This document shows, one piece after another, positions 8,274 to 17,164 of a stretch of DNA of 64,000 nt (position 1 is the first letter of the stretch; each line of letters starts with the position of its first letter). The DNA comes from JAMOAD01 sp023621955 (GTDB taxonomy: Bacteria; Acidobacteriota; Aminicenantia; JAMOAD01). The stretch is taken from contig DAONEM010000003.1 in the NCBI GenBank assembly GCA_035403085.1, positions 1 through 64,000 of the forward strand. Direction: 5' to 3'. The notes beneath the pieces are model-generated. The model ran no database searches. It worked only from the letters and a program-made list of their open reading frames with translations, and was not told the DNA's origin. The position numbers and the translations under genes are program-made.

Positions 8274-9518
8274 ATGAAGATTCTCTTCATGACCCATCTC
8301 TACCCTCCCGCACGAGGGGGGGCGGAGCTGTTGGCTTCCAGGGTGGCGGTGGAGCTGGCCCGCCGGGGGAACCGGGTGAAGGTTGTCACCACCGAGGCCC
8401 TCTCCACGGGCGCCTTCTTCATCGGGGACAAACGGAGGGTCTCCCCCTCCTTCCAAAACCTGGACGGAGTGGAGGTGGAGAGACTCCCCTTCGCGACCTT
8501 CGGCTCTGGGGTTCTCAACTTCCTTCGTCGTGTGGCCTGTCGTGTCGATTTCCCCGGGGGCGACCTGCTCCGAACCTACTCCTTCGGTCCCAGGCAACCT
8601 CTGTACGTCAAGAGAGCGGAGGAGTTCGCGCCGGATCTGGTCATCGCCACGCCCCTTCCGACCTACAATACCGCCTATGCGGTTCGGTACTGTCGGACCT
8701 TCCGCAAGCCCCTGATTCTCTGCCCCTGCTACCATATCGTCGACGGGGAGGCCTTCGACAACCCCTTATTCTACCGATGGATGGGGGAGGCCTCTTCGGT
8801 GGTCGCCTTGACCCCCGAGGAGAAGGCCCACCTGGTCGGTAAGGGGGTGGGGGAGGAGAAGATCCGAATCATCCCCCCGATTCCCCTGGAGGAGGAGCCG
8901 GAGGCGCTTCTCGGCCGAGCCCCTTCCAAGGAGGAGGCCCGTAGGAACCTGGGGATTCCCCGAGAGGCGAAGGTGGTCTTCTTCCTCGGACAACACGGGC
9001 CCCACAAGAAGATCAAGGAGCTGTTCCAGGCCTGCCGGATTCTCTTCAGCAGAGACCCCCGTTGCCACCTGCTCTTCGCGGGGGGGACGTCGGCTCTGAC
9101 CCCGGGTTTTCACGCGCTGGCCGACGAGATCTTCGATTACGGGAGGGAGAGGGTCCACCTCTTCGATGATTTTCAACAGAGTCTGAAGCCTTCGCTCTTC
9201 CGCGCCGCCGATCTCTTTGCCTTCCTCTCGGAGCACGAATCCTTCGGGATCGCCTTGACCGAGGCCATGGCCTACGCCCTTCCCTGCGTCATCAGCCGTA
9301 ACGGCGTCGGGATCTATCAGGTGGAGGAGTACCGTCAGGGCCTCTGGGTGGAGCCCCGATCACCGGAGGAGGTGGCCCGGGGGATGGAAGAGATTCTCGC
9401 AGATCCCGCCCTGGTGGAGAGGATGGGGAGAGCCTCCTTCGAGGCGGCCCGGGAGTTTGGGCCGAAGAGGCTCCTAGACCTCTGGTGCGCGTTGGTGGAG
9501 GAAGGGAATGGACGGTAA
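8274..9518 (+). CDS. GT4 family glycosyltransferase
   Basis: A 414-residue GT-B fold glycosyltransferase. The N-terminus has MTHLYPPARGGAELLASR, the typical acceptor-domain start of family 4 (Glyco_transf_4). The C-terminal half has the nucleotide-sugar domain: VVFFLGQHGPHKKIKELF, HLLFAGG, and the E-x7-E region 'LSEHESFGIALTEAMAYALP'. ATG 8274 is immediately preceded by an in-frame GTG (8271), and either may be used. The 3' end overlaps the next gene by 11 bp. It probably adds one sugar to the lipid-linked repeat in the cytoplasm; donor and linkage cannot be read from sequence. Confidence 0.9.
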   Translation: MKILFMTHLYPPARGGAELLASRVAVELARRGNRVKVVTTEALSTGAFFIGDKRRVSPSFQNLDGVEVERLPFATFGSGVLNFLRRVACRVDFPGGDLLRTYSFGPRQPLYVKRAEEFAPDLVIATPLPTYNTAYAVRYCRTFRKPLILCPCYHIVDGEAFDNPLFYRWMGEASSVVALTPEEKAHLVGKGVGEEKIRIIPPIPLEEEPEALLGRAPSKEEARRNLGIPREAKVVFFLGQHGPHKKIKELFQACRILFSRDPRCHLLFAGGTSALTPGFHALADEIFDYGRERVHLFDDFQQSLKPSLFRAADLFAFLSEHESFGIALTEAMAYALPCVISRNGVGIYQVEEYRQGLWVEPRSPEEVARGMEEILADPALVERMGRASFEAAREFGPKRLLDLWCALVEEGNGR

Positions 9519-10863
9519 GCTCTTCTCGCCCTCCGGGCTCTACGAAGAGGTGAAGGAGGAGGGGTGCTTCTTCCTGACCTTCCGGGAGAGGGGAGGGAGG
9601 GTCGAGACCGACCGCTGGACCCACGAGATTCTGAGGCTCCTTCCGGGAACGGTGGAGAGCCTGAGAGAGGCGCTTCTCGCGGAGGGGTTCTTCTTCTCCC
9701 GGGAGAGGTTGAACCAATACCTTCTCCTCCTGGAGAGGGCCGCCGTGATCAGGAGCGATCACCCTCCGGAGGGGGCGGAAACCGCCGGAACCTCGGTTCA
9801 GGGGGAGGTGGATGTCGTGATCGTCTCCTACCGAGGGCAGGAGTACCTTCGAAGGAACTTGCTCTCTCTCCAAGGGCAAAGCCTCTTGCCGAAGAGAATC
9901 GTCGTCGTGGACAACGCCTCGGGAGACGGGACCCCCCAATGGCTCTCCCGGGAGTTTCCAGGGGTAGAGGTCCTCCCCCTGAAGAGAAACCTCCACTACG
10001 CCGGAGGGGTCAACGAGGGTGTGGCTTTGACGGGATCCCCCTGGGTTCTGATCCTCAACCAGGATATAGAGCTGGAGAGGGGGGTGGTGGAGGAGCTCCT
10101 CCGGAGGGCCGAGGGGGAAGAGGATGTGGGCGCGGTGGTTCCCCAGATGCGGCTCTGGAAGGTTCCCTTCTTCCTTAACGGTTTGGGAAACGTCATGGGG
10201 CTTGGGGATTGGGGCGCCGACCAATGGCAAGGCTATGTGGACGGGCCCTGGATCCGAAAAGAGCGGGAGGTCGGTTCCGCCTGCTTCGGGGCGGTCTTGG
10301 TCTCCCGGGAGGCCTGGGAGCTGGTGGGCCCTCTGGACAAGCGGTTCAAGAGCTACTACGAAGACATGGATTGGAGCCTTCGGGCCCGCAGGCAGGGCTT
10401 CCGTCTGCTTGCCGCTCCCGAGGCGGTCGTCTACCACCGCTTCGGAGGCTCTTACATGGGGGACCGGAAGCTCAGCTTCGTCGTCCGCAACCGCCTCCTC
10501 TCACTGTGGAAGAACTTCAGTCTCGGAGCGGCGAAGCAGTACACCCTGGCCGCCCTAAAACACGGCCTTCGGCTACTCTTCCAGGCCCGGGGATCGGGAG
10601 CCTTCATGGCCCTTCTCTGGGCCCATGGTTCGGCTTTCCTGAACCTGCCCCGGATTCTTCTCTTCCGGCTCCGGCGGGGCGGGATGACCGAGGCGCAAAC
10701 CGCCGACTATCTGAGGCGGGTGACCCCCCTGCGGAGGTTGATCAACAAGGAGGGAGACCCCCAACTCTCCCTCTCGGCCCTGAGAAGTTTCTACGCCGAC
10801 TATGACTTTGGGGAGTTGGAAAAAAACAGAGTTGACGAACCGGAAAAGGGGCCTATTTTATAA
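9508..10863 (+). CDS. GT2 glycosyltransferase with N-terminal winged-helix-like domain
   Basis: A 451-residue protein. Residues about 100-370 form a rhamnosyltransferase-type GT2 domain: VDVVIVSYRGQEYLRRNLL, VVVDNASGDGTPQWL, LILNQDIELERGVV (DXD equivalent) and YYEDMDWSLRARRQGF. The N-terminal 85 residues are not part of the GT2 fold. They contain a pattern of helices ending in a beta-hairpin-like segment (LLPGTVESLREALLAEGF, QYLLLLERAAVI) reminiscent of PqqD-like winged helices. The C-terminal 80 residues contain an amphipathic or membrane-associated helix. The ATG lies within the previous gene (11-bp overlap). It is likely a polysaccharide assembly enzyme with an added recognition domain. 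Confidence 0.85.
   Translation: MDGKLFSPSGLYEEVKEEGCFFLTFRERGGRVETDRWTHEILRLLPGTVESLREALLAEGFFFSRERLNQYLLLLERAAVIRSDHPPEGAETAGTSVQGEVDVVIVSYRGQEYLRRNLLSLQGQSLLPKRIVVVDNASGDGTPQWLSREFPGVEVLPLKRNLHYAGGVNEGVALTGSPWVLILNQDIELERGVVEELLRRAEGEEDVGAVVPQMRLWKVPFFLNGLGNVMGLGDWGADQWQGYVDGPWIRKEREVGSACFGAVLVSREAWELVGPLDKRFKSYYEDMDWSLRARRQGFRLLAAPEAVVYHRFGGSYMGDRKLSFVVRNRLLSLWKNFSLGAAKQYTLAALKHGLRLLFQARGSGAFMALLWAHGSAFLNLPRILLFRLRRGGMTEAQTADYLRRVTPLRRLINKEGDPQLSLSALRSFYADYDFGELEKNRVDEPEKGPIL
10832..10859 (+). promoter_or_regulatory. candidate promoter inside the end of the upstream gene
   Basis: TTGACG (10832-10837) and TATTTT (10854-10859) are separated by 16 bp. The -10 element ends only 8 nt before the ATG at 10868, so a transcript started here would have almost no leader. 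The AT-rich patch stands out from the GC-rich coding sequence around it. Confidence 0.4.
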
Positions 10864-10867
10864 AGGA

Positions 10868-13800
10868 ATGAAGACAAAAACGGCGTTTCTCCTGGTTCTC
10901 TTTCTCTCCTTTCCCCTCTGGGGACAGTTGCAGGTCACCTCTCCCTCCTCTTCCGAGACGGTCGCTTCGGCCCGGGAGTATGCCTCCGAGAGCTTTCAGG
11001 ACCCCTGGGACATGGACAAAGTGAAGGACCTGGGGTGGTTCACCTACGACGCGCAGGGGAACTGGAACTCTTGGAACTTTACGGGGGGCCGTTTCGTGGG
11101 GAGCAGCACCTCCTCGGACCCCGTGGTCTGGCTCCTCGATACGGGTGCTCCCGGGAGCGCCCTGCTGGGAAAGATTGGGACCAACCACCCCATAGACGGT
11201 GATACCTTCAAGGTCCTCGCCTTCCGAATGAAGGTGGACCACCAATCCTTCGGACAGGTCTTCTGGAGCAAGAATACGATCTACGCCGAACACGGCGGGG
11301 GAATCAGCTGTACCCCGGGTTTCGTGGTGCGCCCGGGTTGGAGAGTCTATGTCGTGAACGTTCCCAGCCTGGGGGTCTCGATTCCCAACCAGGCCGGGAG
11401 TTGGGAGGGCGCCTTGGACTCCCTTCGCCTCGACCCGGCGAACTACTCGAGCGGCGAAAACGTTGAAATCGATTGGGTCAGGCTTCTGGAAGACACCCCC
11501 TCCCTCTACAGGAACATCACCTGGACCGGTTACGCCGGAGGAGTGGACATCTACCTGGACGACGACACAGATCCCTCCAACGGTAACCTGGGGCTGGCGG
11601 CGGAGAATGTCTCCGGAGGGAGTTTCAGCCTCTACGTCGGAGCCTTGGCCCCCGGAGAGTACAGGGTTGCCATGAGGGCCTCCGGCACGGGGAACGCCTT
11701 GGTCTACGCCCCCGGCTCATACAGGGTCAACGATCTCCCTCTCCTCTCCTTCACCTCCCCCTCTCCCGAGGGGAGCAGTGACGATTTCGCCACGGTTCAA
11801 CTGGCCGATCCCTGGGACATGGACAAACTCGCCGACGTCGACTATATGGTCAGGGTGAACAACCCCTCGGTGACTACGGGGAACTTTCGGGATGAGGCGG
11901 GCAGCCCCCTCAACAACCTGAGGGTCCTCACCGGCACCTCCGCCGCCGCCCCGGCGGGAACCGCAGGGGATCCCGTGGTCTACCCCCTCCTGTGGTACAA
12001 CGGAGGCCGGGGTGAGACACACAAGATCAACAGCGACCGGTACAGGATTCTCTCCCTTCGCATGGGCCTTCCCGGGCAGAGGGATCTGGTGAACGGCTCC
12101 GTCGTCAGGATCGTCTGGAAGGGGAGCACCGAATCCGTGGAAAACGTCAGCCAGGACGTTCTGGTCAACAGCCTCGCAGGGACTCCCGTGATCGACACGA
12201 TCATCGCGGACATGAAGAGTCTGCCCCTGGAGGATGGGGCGGGAAGCCCCTCCCACAGCGGGTGGACCGGGCTGATCGACGGTTTCCGTGTGGATCCCCA
12301 CGAGTTTTCCGACCCTCTGGCGTTCTACCTTCAGGATGTGAAGCTCTCCGCCTTCGAGAGGGCCGACCTCTCCTACAGGATCGCCTGGAACTTCACCGAC
12401 GGAACCGGGACGCCCACTCTCTCCCTCTCCTTCTCATCATCCAAGACCGGTCCCTGGACCCCTATCGCCTCCTCCCTCAACCCAACCTCAGGGGAGTACC
12501 TCTGGGACACCTCGGGGGTGGCTCAGGGGACCTACTACCTCAAGGCCGAATTCGGAGATGGGCTGAACACGAACTCCACCCTCTCCCCCTGGCCGGTGGT
12601 GGTCGACCACGGCCTTCCCCCTCCGGAGATCGCCCTCTCCCGCTCCGCTCTCACCTTCGGGAGCAAAGGCTCGGCCTTTACGGATCCCCAAAGTTTCACC
12701 GTCTCCAACTCCGGGGAGGGGACCCTAAGCTGGACGGCCCTGGACAACCAGAGCTGGCTCTCCCTCACTCCGGTCTCCGGAACCGGAAGCGCCAACATCA
12801 CCGTCTCCGTGAACCCCTCCGGACTCTCCGCGGGCACCTACACGGGGACGATCACCGTCTCCGACCCTGCCGCCTCCAACTCTCCCAGAACGGTGACGGT
12901 CACCCTCCACGTCTACGCCTCCGCGGCGGCGGGGAAACCCTACGGGGTCTTCGATACCCCCGGGACAGGCACGACCGTCAGGAGCAGTATTCCCGTGACC
13001 GGTTGGGCCTTGGACGACCTCCAGGTGGATACGGTCAAGATCTACCGTGAAGACGGGGCCAGCCTGGCCTATGTGGCGGACGCCCTCTTCATCGACGGCT
13101 CCCGGCCCGACGTTGAGGCCGCCTACCCCGGCGTTCCTCTGAACAGCCGAGGCGGATGGGGGGTCATGCTCCTGACCAACTTCCTCCCCTACGGGGACGG
13201 GGTCTACAAGATCCATGCCCTAGCGGTGGACAAGGAGGGGAATACCACGGATCTGGGAACGAAGACCATCACCGTGGACAACGCCCACGCCGCCGAACCT
13301 TTCGGGGCCATTGACACCCCGGTTCAAGGGGGAGTCGCCTCCGGCACCGGGTATGTCAACTTCGGGTGGGTCCTGACCCCGACGCCCTACAGCATCCCCA
13401 CCGACGGGCACACCCTCAACGTCTGGGTGGACGGCGCCCCCCTGGGCCATCCGGTCTACAACAACTACCGGCAGGACATCGCCGACCTCTTTCCGGGGTA
13501 CCTGAACAGCAACGGAGCGGTGGGTTACTACTTCTTGAACACCACCGGCTACGCCAACGGTCTGCATACCATCGCCTGGAGTGCCGTCGATGACGGGGGA
13601 AGGGAGACCGGGGTGGGGAGCCGCTACTTCCTCATCTCCAACCTCTCTGCCGGGGTGAACCCTTGGCCGGGTGCTCCCTTGGCCGGAACCCCTTCGCAGA
13701 CCCTTCCCGACAGGACCTCCCTCTTCGTCTCCAAGGGATGGAGCGAGGCGGAGGAGGGAGAGGAGCTTTCGTCGGAAGGGGATGGAACCTTCCTTCTGAA

Positions 13801-14077
13801 GATGGCCTTCGGTGAGAGAATCGCGGTGAAGTTGGGCGAAGGGAGCTGGAGGGGGTACCTGAGGGTCGGTGAGGAGTTCAGACCTCTCCCCGTGGGATCG
13901 ACACTGAGGGGAGGGAGCTTCTTCTGGCAACCCGGACCGGGGTTCCGAGGGGAGTTCAACCTCTTCTTCCACTCCTCTTCGGGTTTTTCCAGGTTGTTGA
14001 AGGTCCGGCTCCTGCCGAAAGGGACGAGGGAGACCACTGCGGTGGATGGAAGAGAGGAGAGGGTGGCCTCCAGGTGA
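10868..14077 (+). CDS. large secreted multidomain protein (BACON, Ig-like FDTP modules)
   Basis: A 1069-residue exported protein. ATG 10868 gives a clean signal peptide (KTKTAFLLVLFLSFPLWG); an upstream in-frame ATG would bury it. The N-terminal half contains two related segments, each opening with DPWDMDK, that look like carbohydrate-binding beta-sandwiches. Then come an Ig-like stretch, a BACON-type domain (SFTVSNSGEGTLSWTA to AGTYTGTITV, about residues 590-680), two FDTP/IDTP Ig-like modules (about 690-930), and a C-terminal module rich in Gly and aromatics with FFWQPGPGFRGEF. The second half is closely related to the next gene's product. Probably a cell-surface or secreted glycan-binding or adhesive protein; no enzymatic motif was seen. 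Confidence 0.7.
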   Translation: MKTKTAFLLVLFLSFPLWGQLQVTSPSSSETVASAREYASESFQDPWDMDKVKDLGWFTYDAQGNWNSWNFTGGRFVGSSTSSDPVVWLLDTGAPGSALLGKIGTNHPIDGDTFKVLAFRMKVDHQSFGQVFWSKNTIYAEHGGGISCTPGFVVRPGWRVYVVNVPSLGVSIPNQAGSWEGALDSLRLDPANYSSGENVEIDWVRLLEDTPSLYRNITWTGYAGGVDIYLDDDTDPSNGNLGLAAENVSGGSFSLYVGALAPGEYRVAMRASGTGNALVYAPGSYRVNDLPLLSFTSPSPEGSSDDFATVQLADPWDMDKLADVDYMVRVNNPSVTTGNFRDEAGSPLNNLRVLTGTSAAAPAGTAGDPVVYPLLWYNGGRGETHKINSDRYRILSLRMGLPGQRDLVNGSVVRIVWKGSTESVENVSQDVLVNSLAGTPVIDTIIADMKSLPLEDGAGSPSHSGWTGLIDGFRVDPHEFSDPLAFYLQDVKLSAFERADLSYRIAWNFTDGTGTPTLSLSFSSSKTGPWTPIASSLNPTSGEYLWDTSGVAQGTYYLKAEFGDGLNTNSTLSPWPVVVDHGLPPPEIALSRSALTFGSKGSAFTDPQSFTVSNSGEGTLSWTALDNQSWLSLTPVSGTGSANITVSVNPSGLSAGTYTGTITVSDPAASNSPRTVTVTLHVYASAAAGKPYGVFDTPGTGTTVRSSIPVTGWALDDLQVDTVKIYREDGASLAYVADALFIDGSRPDVEAAYPGVPLNSRGGWGVMLLTNFLPYGDGVYKIHALAVDKEGNTTDLGTKTITVDNAHAAEPFGAIDTPVQGGVASGTGYVNFGWVLTPTPYSIPTDGHTLNVWVDGAPLGHPVYNNYRQDIADLFPGYLNSNGAVGYYFLNTTGYANGLHTIAWSAVDDGGRETGVGSRYFLISNLSAGVNPWPGAPLAGTPSQTLPDRTSLFVSKGWSEAEEGEELSSEGDGTFLLKMAFGERIAVKLGEGSWRGYLRVGEEFRPLPVGSTLRGGSFFWQPGPGFRGEFNLFFHSSSGFSRLLKVRLLPKGTRETTAVDGREERVASR

Positions 14078-14149
14078 AAAGAGAAAGGTTGCTCTGGGGA
14101 GGGGGATTCGAAAGGGAATGTTCAAAAAAACGACTTTGAGGAGAAAAGA

Positions 14150-17092
14150 ATGAGCCGATTCCTTTACAGCCGTGAGCGTCGAGGGGGATTCTTCCTTTCA
14201 GCGGCCCTCTTCTTCAGCCTGCTTCTCTGTACTCTGCCTGGGCGGGCCCAATCCATCTATACCCTGAACGTGAGCGGATCGACGGCGGATATCGCCTCCG
14301 ATTCCACCGGAACGGTTCATATCCTCTGGTACTCCGGGGGGTGCCTCTACTACGGGAAGATCGTCAGCAACCAGGTGACCGGTCAGGAAACGGTTGTCCA
14401 GGACAGCGTCTCCACCTATTTTACCCGTCCCCGTCTGGCGGTTCAGCCCGATGGAAGCTCGATCCACGCGGTCTACCGTAGCACGGGCTCCACCACGAGC
14501 ACCCTCTACCACGTCTGGAAGGGCGCTACCGGGGGATGGCAGAGGGAGGTGGCCTCCGCCTCCGTGGCCAGCCATATCCACGAGGCCCCCATGGCGGCGG
14601 TTGATACGGCGGGAACGGTGCATGTGCTCTACCAGTGGTGGAACACCTCCAACGACAAGACTCCTATCCGCTACATCCGCAAGGCGGTGGGTGCGGCTTG
14701 GACGAGCCCCGTGGACCTTACTCCGAATCCGACCCGTGAGTACAGGGATGTTTCCCTCTTCGCCGACAGGAACGGCGGCGTTCACGCCAGCTGGAGGACC
14801 CACTGGTCCCCCTCTCTCTACAGGTACGCCCCCTCCGGCAAGACTCTGGACCAGGTCTCCACGGAAGAGATTCCCAAGGCTTCTGACGTTCAGGCCAACG
14901 CCTTCGGAGACCTTTTCGTCGACTCCACCGGGAGGGTCCACCGTCCCATCGCCACCTGGACCACCCGGAGCACCGTGACCATCGATTACTCCTCCAAACC
15001 GGTGGGAGGAACCTTCTCCTCTCCGACCAGGCCGAGCATGGGCGACCTGAAGACCGATTACGACGTGTGGCCGGCGGTGGCGGCGGATGCCTCAGGAAAG
15101 GTCTACGTGGCCTTCTCCGACTACTCTTCCTCCAGTTCCGTCTACCTCTCCACGCTGAGCGACGGGGTCTGGAGCAAGGTGACCCTGGATTCTTCCGCCG
15201 GGATGTCCCAGGCGATCAAACCCTCCTTGGCCATGACCTCCTCGGCCCTCTACATCCTCTGGAGGGGGAGCACGGGCCAGCTGAAGCTGGGGGTCCTCCC
15301 GGTGACCTCTCCGGCGGCTCTCCAACTCACCTCCCCTAACGGAGGAGAGACCTGGAAGATCGGCCAGAGCAAGACGATCACGTGGACCTCTTCGGGGCTC
15401 TCCGGAACCATAGACCTTGAACTCTACCAGAACGGTTCCAAGGTGGGGACCATCGTTCAGGGACTCGCCTCTTCGGTGAAGAGCTACTCCTGGACTGCGG
15501 GTAGCCTTACCACAGGCCAAGCGGCGTCGGGGGTCTATTCGGTGAAGGTGGTCGCTTCCGGGGATTCCCTCTCCGACACCAGCGATGCCTCCTTCTACCT
15601 CTACGATGATACGACGCCTATCGTCGGGGTTTCCAAGGGCTCTCTCGCCTTCGGCGCCGTCACCGGCGCCGTCACCTCCGCCCAGCCGCTGATCGTTTTC
15701 AACGCCGGGGGAGGGACGCTGAACTGGACCGCTACCGCCGATCAGAGCTGGATCACCCTCTCCCCCTCCTCGGGAACCGGTACCAGCCTCTTCAACGTGG
15801 GAGTCGTTCCCGGGACTCTCGCTCCCGGGACCTACAGAGGGAACGTGACGGTAACCGCCTCCGGTGGTCTGGGGAGCGGTTCCACTGTGGCGGTCACCCT
15901 GACAGTCTACGCCGCGACGGCGACGAAGGTCCCCTATGGGTTCTTCGACACCCCTACGGACAACTCCACGGTCACCGGCAGCATCCCCGTCGCCGGTTGG
16001 GCCCTGGACGACGTGGAGGTGACCTCCGTGAAGATCTACCGCTCCCCCTCCTCCACGGAGAGCGGGAACGTCTTCCTCGGTAACGCCACCATCATCGAAG
16101 GGGCCAGACCGGACGTGGAGTCCACCTACCCGAACGCCCCCTTCGCCGGGAGGGCCGGGTGGGGCTTCATGCTCCTCACCTACGGACTTCCCAACCAGGG
16201 GATGAACGACAGCTTCACCATCTACGCCTACGCCTTCGATAAGGAGGGGAACAACGTCCTGATCGGTTCCAGGAGAATCAACTCCCGAAACAACACCAAC
16301 ACCTCTCCCTTCGGAGCCATCGACACGCCGACTCAGGGAGGGACAGCCTCGGGGGCCGGTTTCGTGAACTTCGGCTGGGCCTTGACCCCTCAGCCCAAGA
16401 GCATCGCCACCGATGGGAGCACGCTCCTGGTCTATGTCGATGGCGTCAACCTCGGCCATCCCCACTACGGCTACGCCAGGGCGGACATTCAGGAGGCCTT
16501 CCCGGGGTACGCGAACACCAACACCGCGGTGGGCTACTACGAGTTGGACACGACCAAGTATGCCAACGGAGTTCACACGATCTCCTGGACGGTCTGGGAT
16601 TCGGCCAACGTCATGACCGGAATCGGGAGCCGTTACTTCACCATCTTCAACGGTTCCGGAGGGGCTCCTCTGAAGGCTCCCTTTTCGGGTCTCTCGGCCC
16701 AATCTTGGAAGGCTTTGGCCTCAGCCGGGAGCTCTCTGACGGTCCGTAAGGGCTGGAAGGGAGATCTTTCCCTCCTCCCGGGAGGAGAGGCCAAGAGGGT
16801 GTCCTTGGAAGAGGTCGAGCCCCTGGAGATTCTCCTGGACGGGAGTGTCCAGTGGGAGGCCGGAGCGACGGTCGTTTCCGGAGAGCTCAGACACCTTCCC
16901 ATCGGCTCCTCCCTGGTGGGGAACCGCTTCTCCTGGCACCCCGGTCCCGGCCAGCTGGGAACGTTCTTCTTGACCTTCCGGGGAGAGACCTCCCAGGGTC
17001 TTCCCATCAAAGAGGAGGTGGTGGTGAGGATTCTTCCCCGGGGGAGTGGGAGCAAGAGCCCCCTGTCGGTGGATCCAGAAACCGTCAGGTAG
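14150..17092 (+). CDS. secreted protein: propeller-like repeats, Ig-like, BACON, FDTP modules
   Basis: A 980-residue exported protein with a signal peptide (FFLSAALFFSLLLCTLPGRAQ). Residues about 30-390 contain repeated GTVHxLW/GGVHASW/GKVYVAF-type strands typical of a sialidase-like beta-propeller fold, without a recognisable catalytic set. About 400-490 resembles the Ser-Thr-rich/KNH Ig-like domain (LTSPNGGETWKIGQSKTITW). A BACON-type domain (about 500-590), two FDTP/IDTP modules (about 595-835) and a C-terminal FSWHPGPG module follow. It is paralogous to the preceding product from the BACON domain onward. The ATG follows GAGGAG (14138-14143). Likely a surface-exposed binding protein. The 72 bp before it hold nothing else recognisable. 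Confidence 0.7.
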   Translation: MSRFLYSRERRGGFFLSAALFFSLLLCTLPGRAQSIYTLNVSGSTADIASDSTGTVHILWYSGGCLYYGKIVSNQVTGQETVVQDSVSTYFTRPRLAVQPDGSSIHAVYRSTGSTTSTLYHVWKGATGGWQREVASASVASHIHEAPMAAVDTAGTVHVLYQWWNTSNDKTPIRYIRKAVGAAWTSPVDLTPNPTREYRDVSLFADRNGGVHASWRTHWSPSLYRYAPSGKTLDQVSTEEIPKASDVQANAFGDLFVDSTGRVHRPIATWTTRSTVTIDYSSKPVGGTFSSPTRPSMGDLKTDYDVWPAVAADASGKVYVAFSDYSSSSSVYLSTLSDGVWSKVTLDSSAGMSQAIKPSLAMTSSALYILWRGSTGQLKLGVLPVTSPAALQLTSPNGGETWKIGQSKTITWTSSGLSGTIDLELYQNGSKVGTIVQGLASSVKSYSWTAGSLTTGQAASGVYSVKVVASGDSLSDTSDASFYLYDDTTPIVGVSKGSLAFGAVTGAVTSAQPLIVFNAGGGTLNWTATADQSWITLSPSSGTGTSLFNVGVVPGTLAPGTYRGNVTVTASGGLGSGSTVAVTLTVYAATATKVPYGFFDTPTDNSTVTGSIPVAGWALDDVEVTSVKIYRSPSSTESGNVFLGNATIIEGARPDVESTYPNAPFAGRAGWGFMLLTYGLPNQGMNDSFTIYAYAFDKEGNNVLIGSRRINSRNNTNTSPFGAIDTPTQGGTASGAGFVNFGWALTPQPKSIATDGSTLLVYVDGVNLGHPHYGYARADIQEAFPGYANTNTAVGYYELDTTKYANGVHTISWTVWDSANVMTGIGSRYFTIFNGSGGAPLKAPFSGLSAQSWKALASAGSSLTVRKGWKGDLSLLPGGEAKRVSLEEVEPLEILLDGSVQWEAGATVVSGELRHLPIGSSLVGNRFSWHPGPGQLGTFFLTFRGETSQGLPIKEEVVVRILPRGSGSKSPLSVDPETVR

Positions 17093-17110
17093 AGAGGGGT
17101 GGGGCGTTTC

Positions 17111-17139
17111 TTGGAGGCTCAGGGTTTATCTGGTACAAT
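17111..17139 (+). promoter_or_regulatory. sigma-70-type promoter
   Basis: TTGGAG at 17111-17116 and TACAAT at 17134-17139 are separated by exactly 17 bp, with GG before the -10. It lies in the 72-bp gap between the secreted-protein gene and the methyltransferase gene, followed by a strong GGGAGGAGG Shine-Dalgarno. It would start a new transcription unit within the locus. Confidence 0.6.
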
Positions 17140-17164
17140 CTCCTCTGTTAAGGGAGGAGGACCC

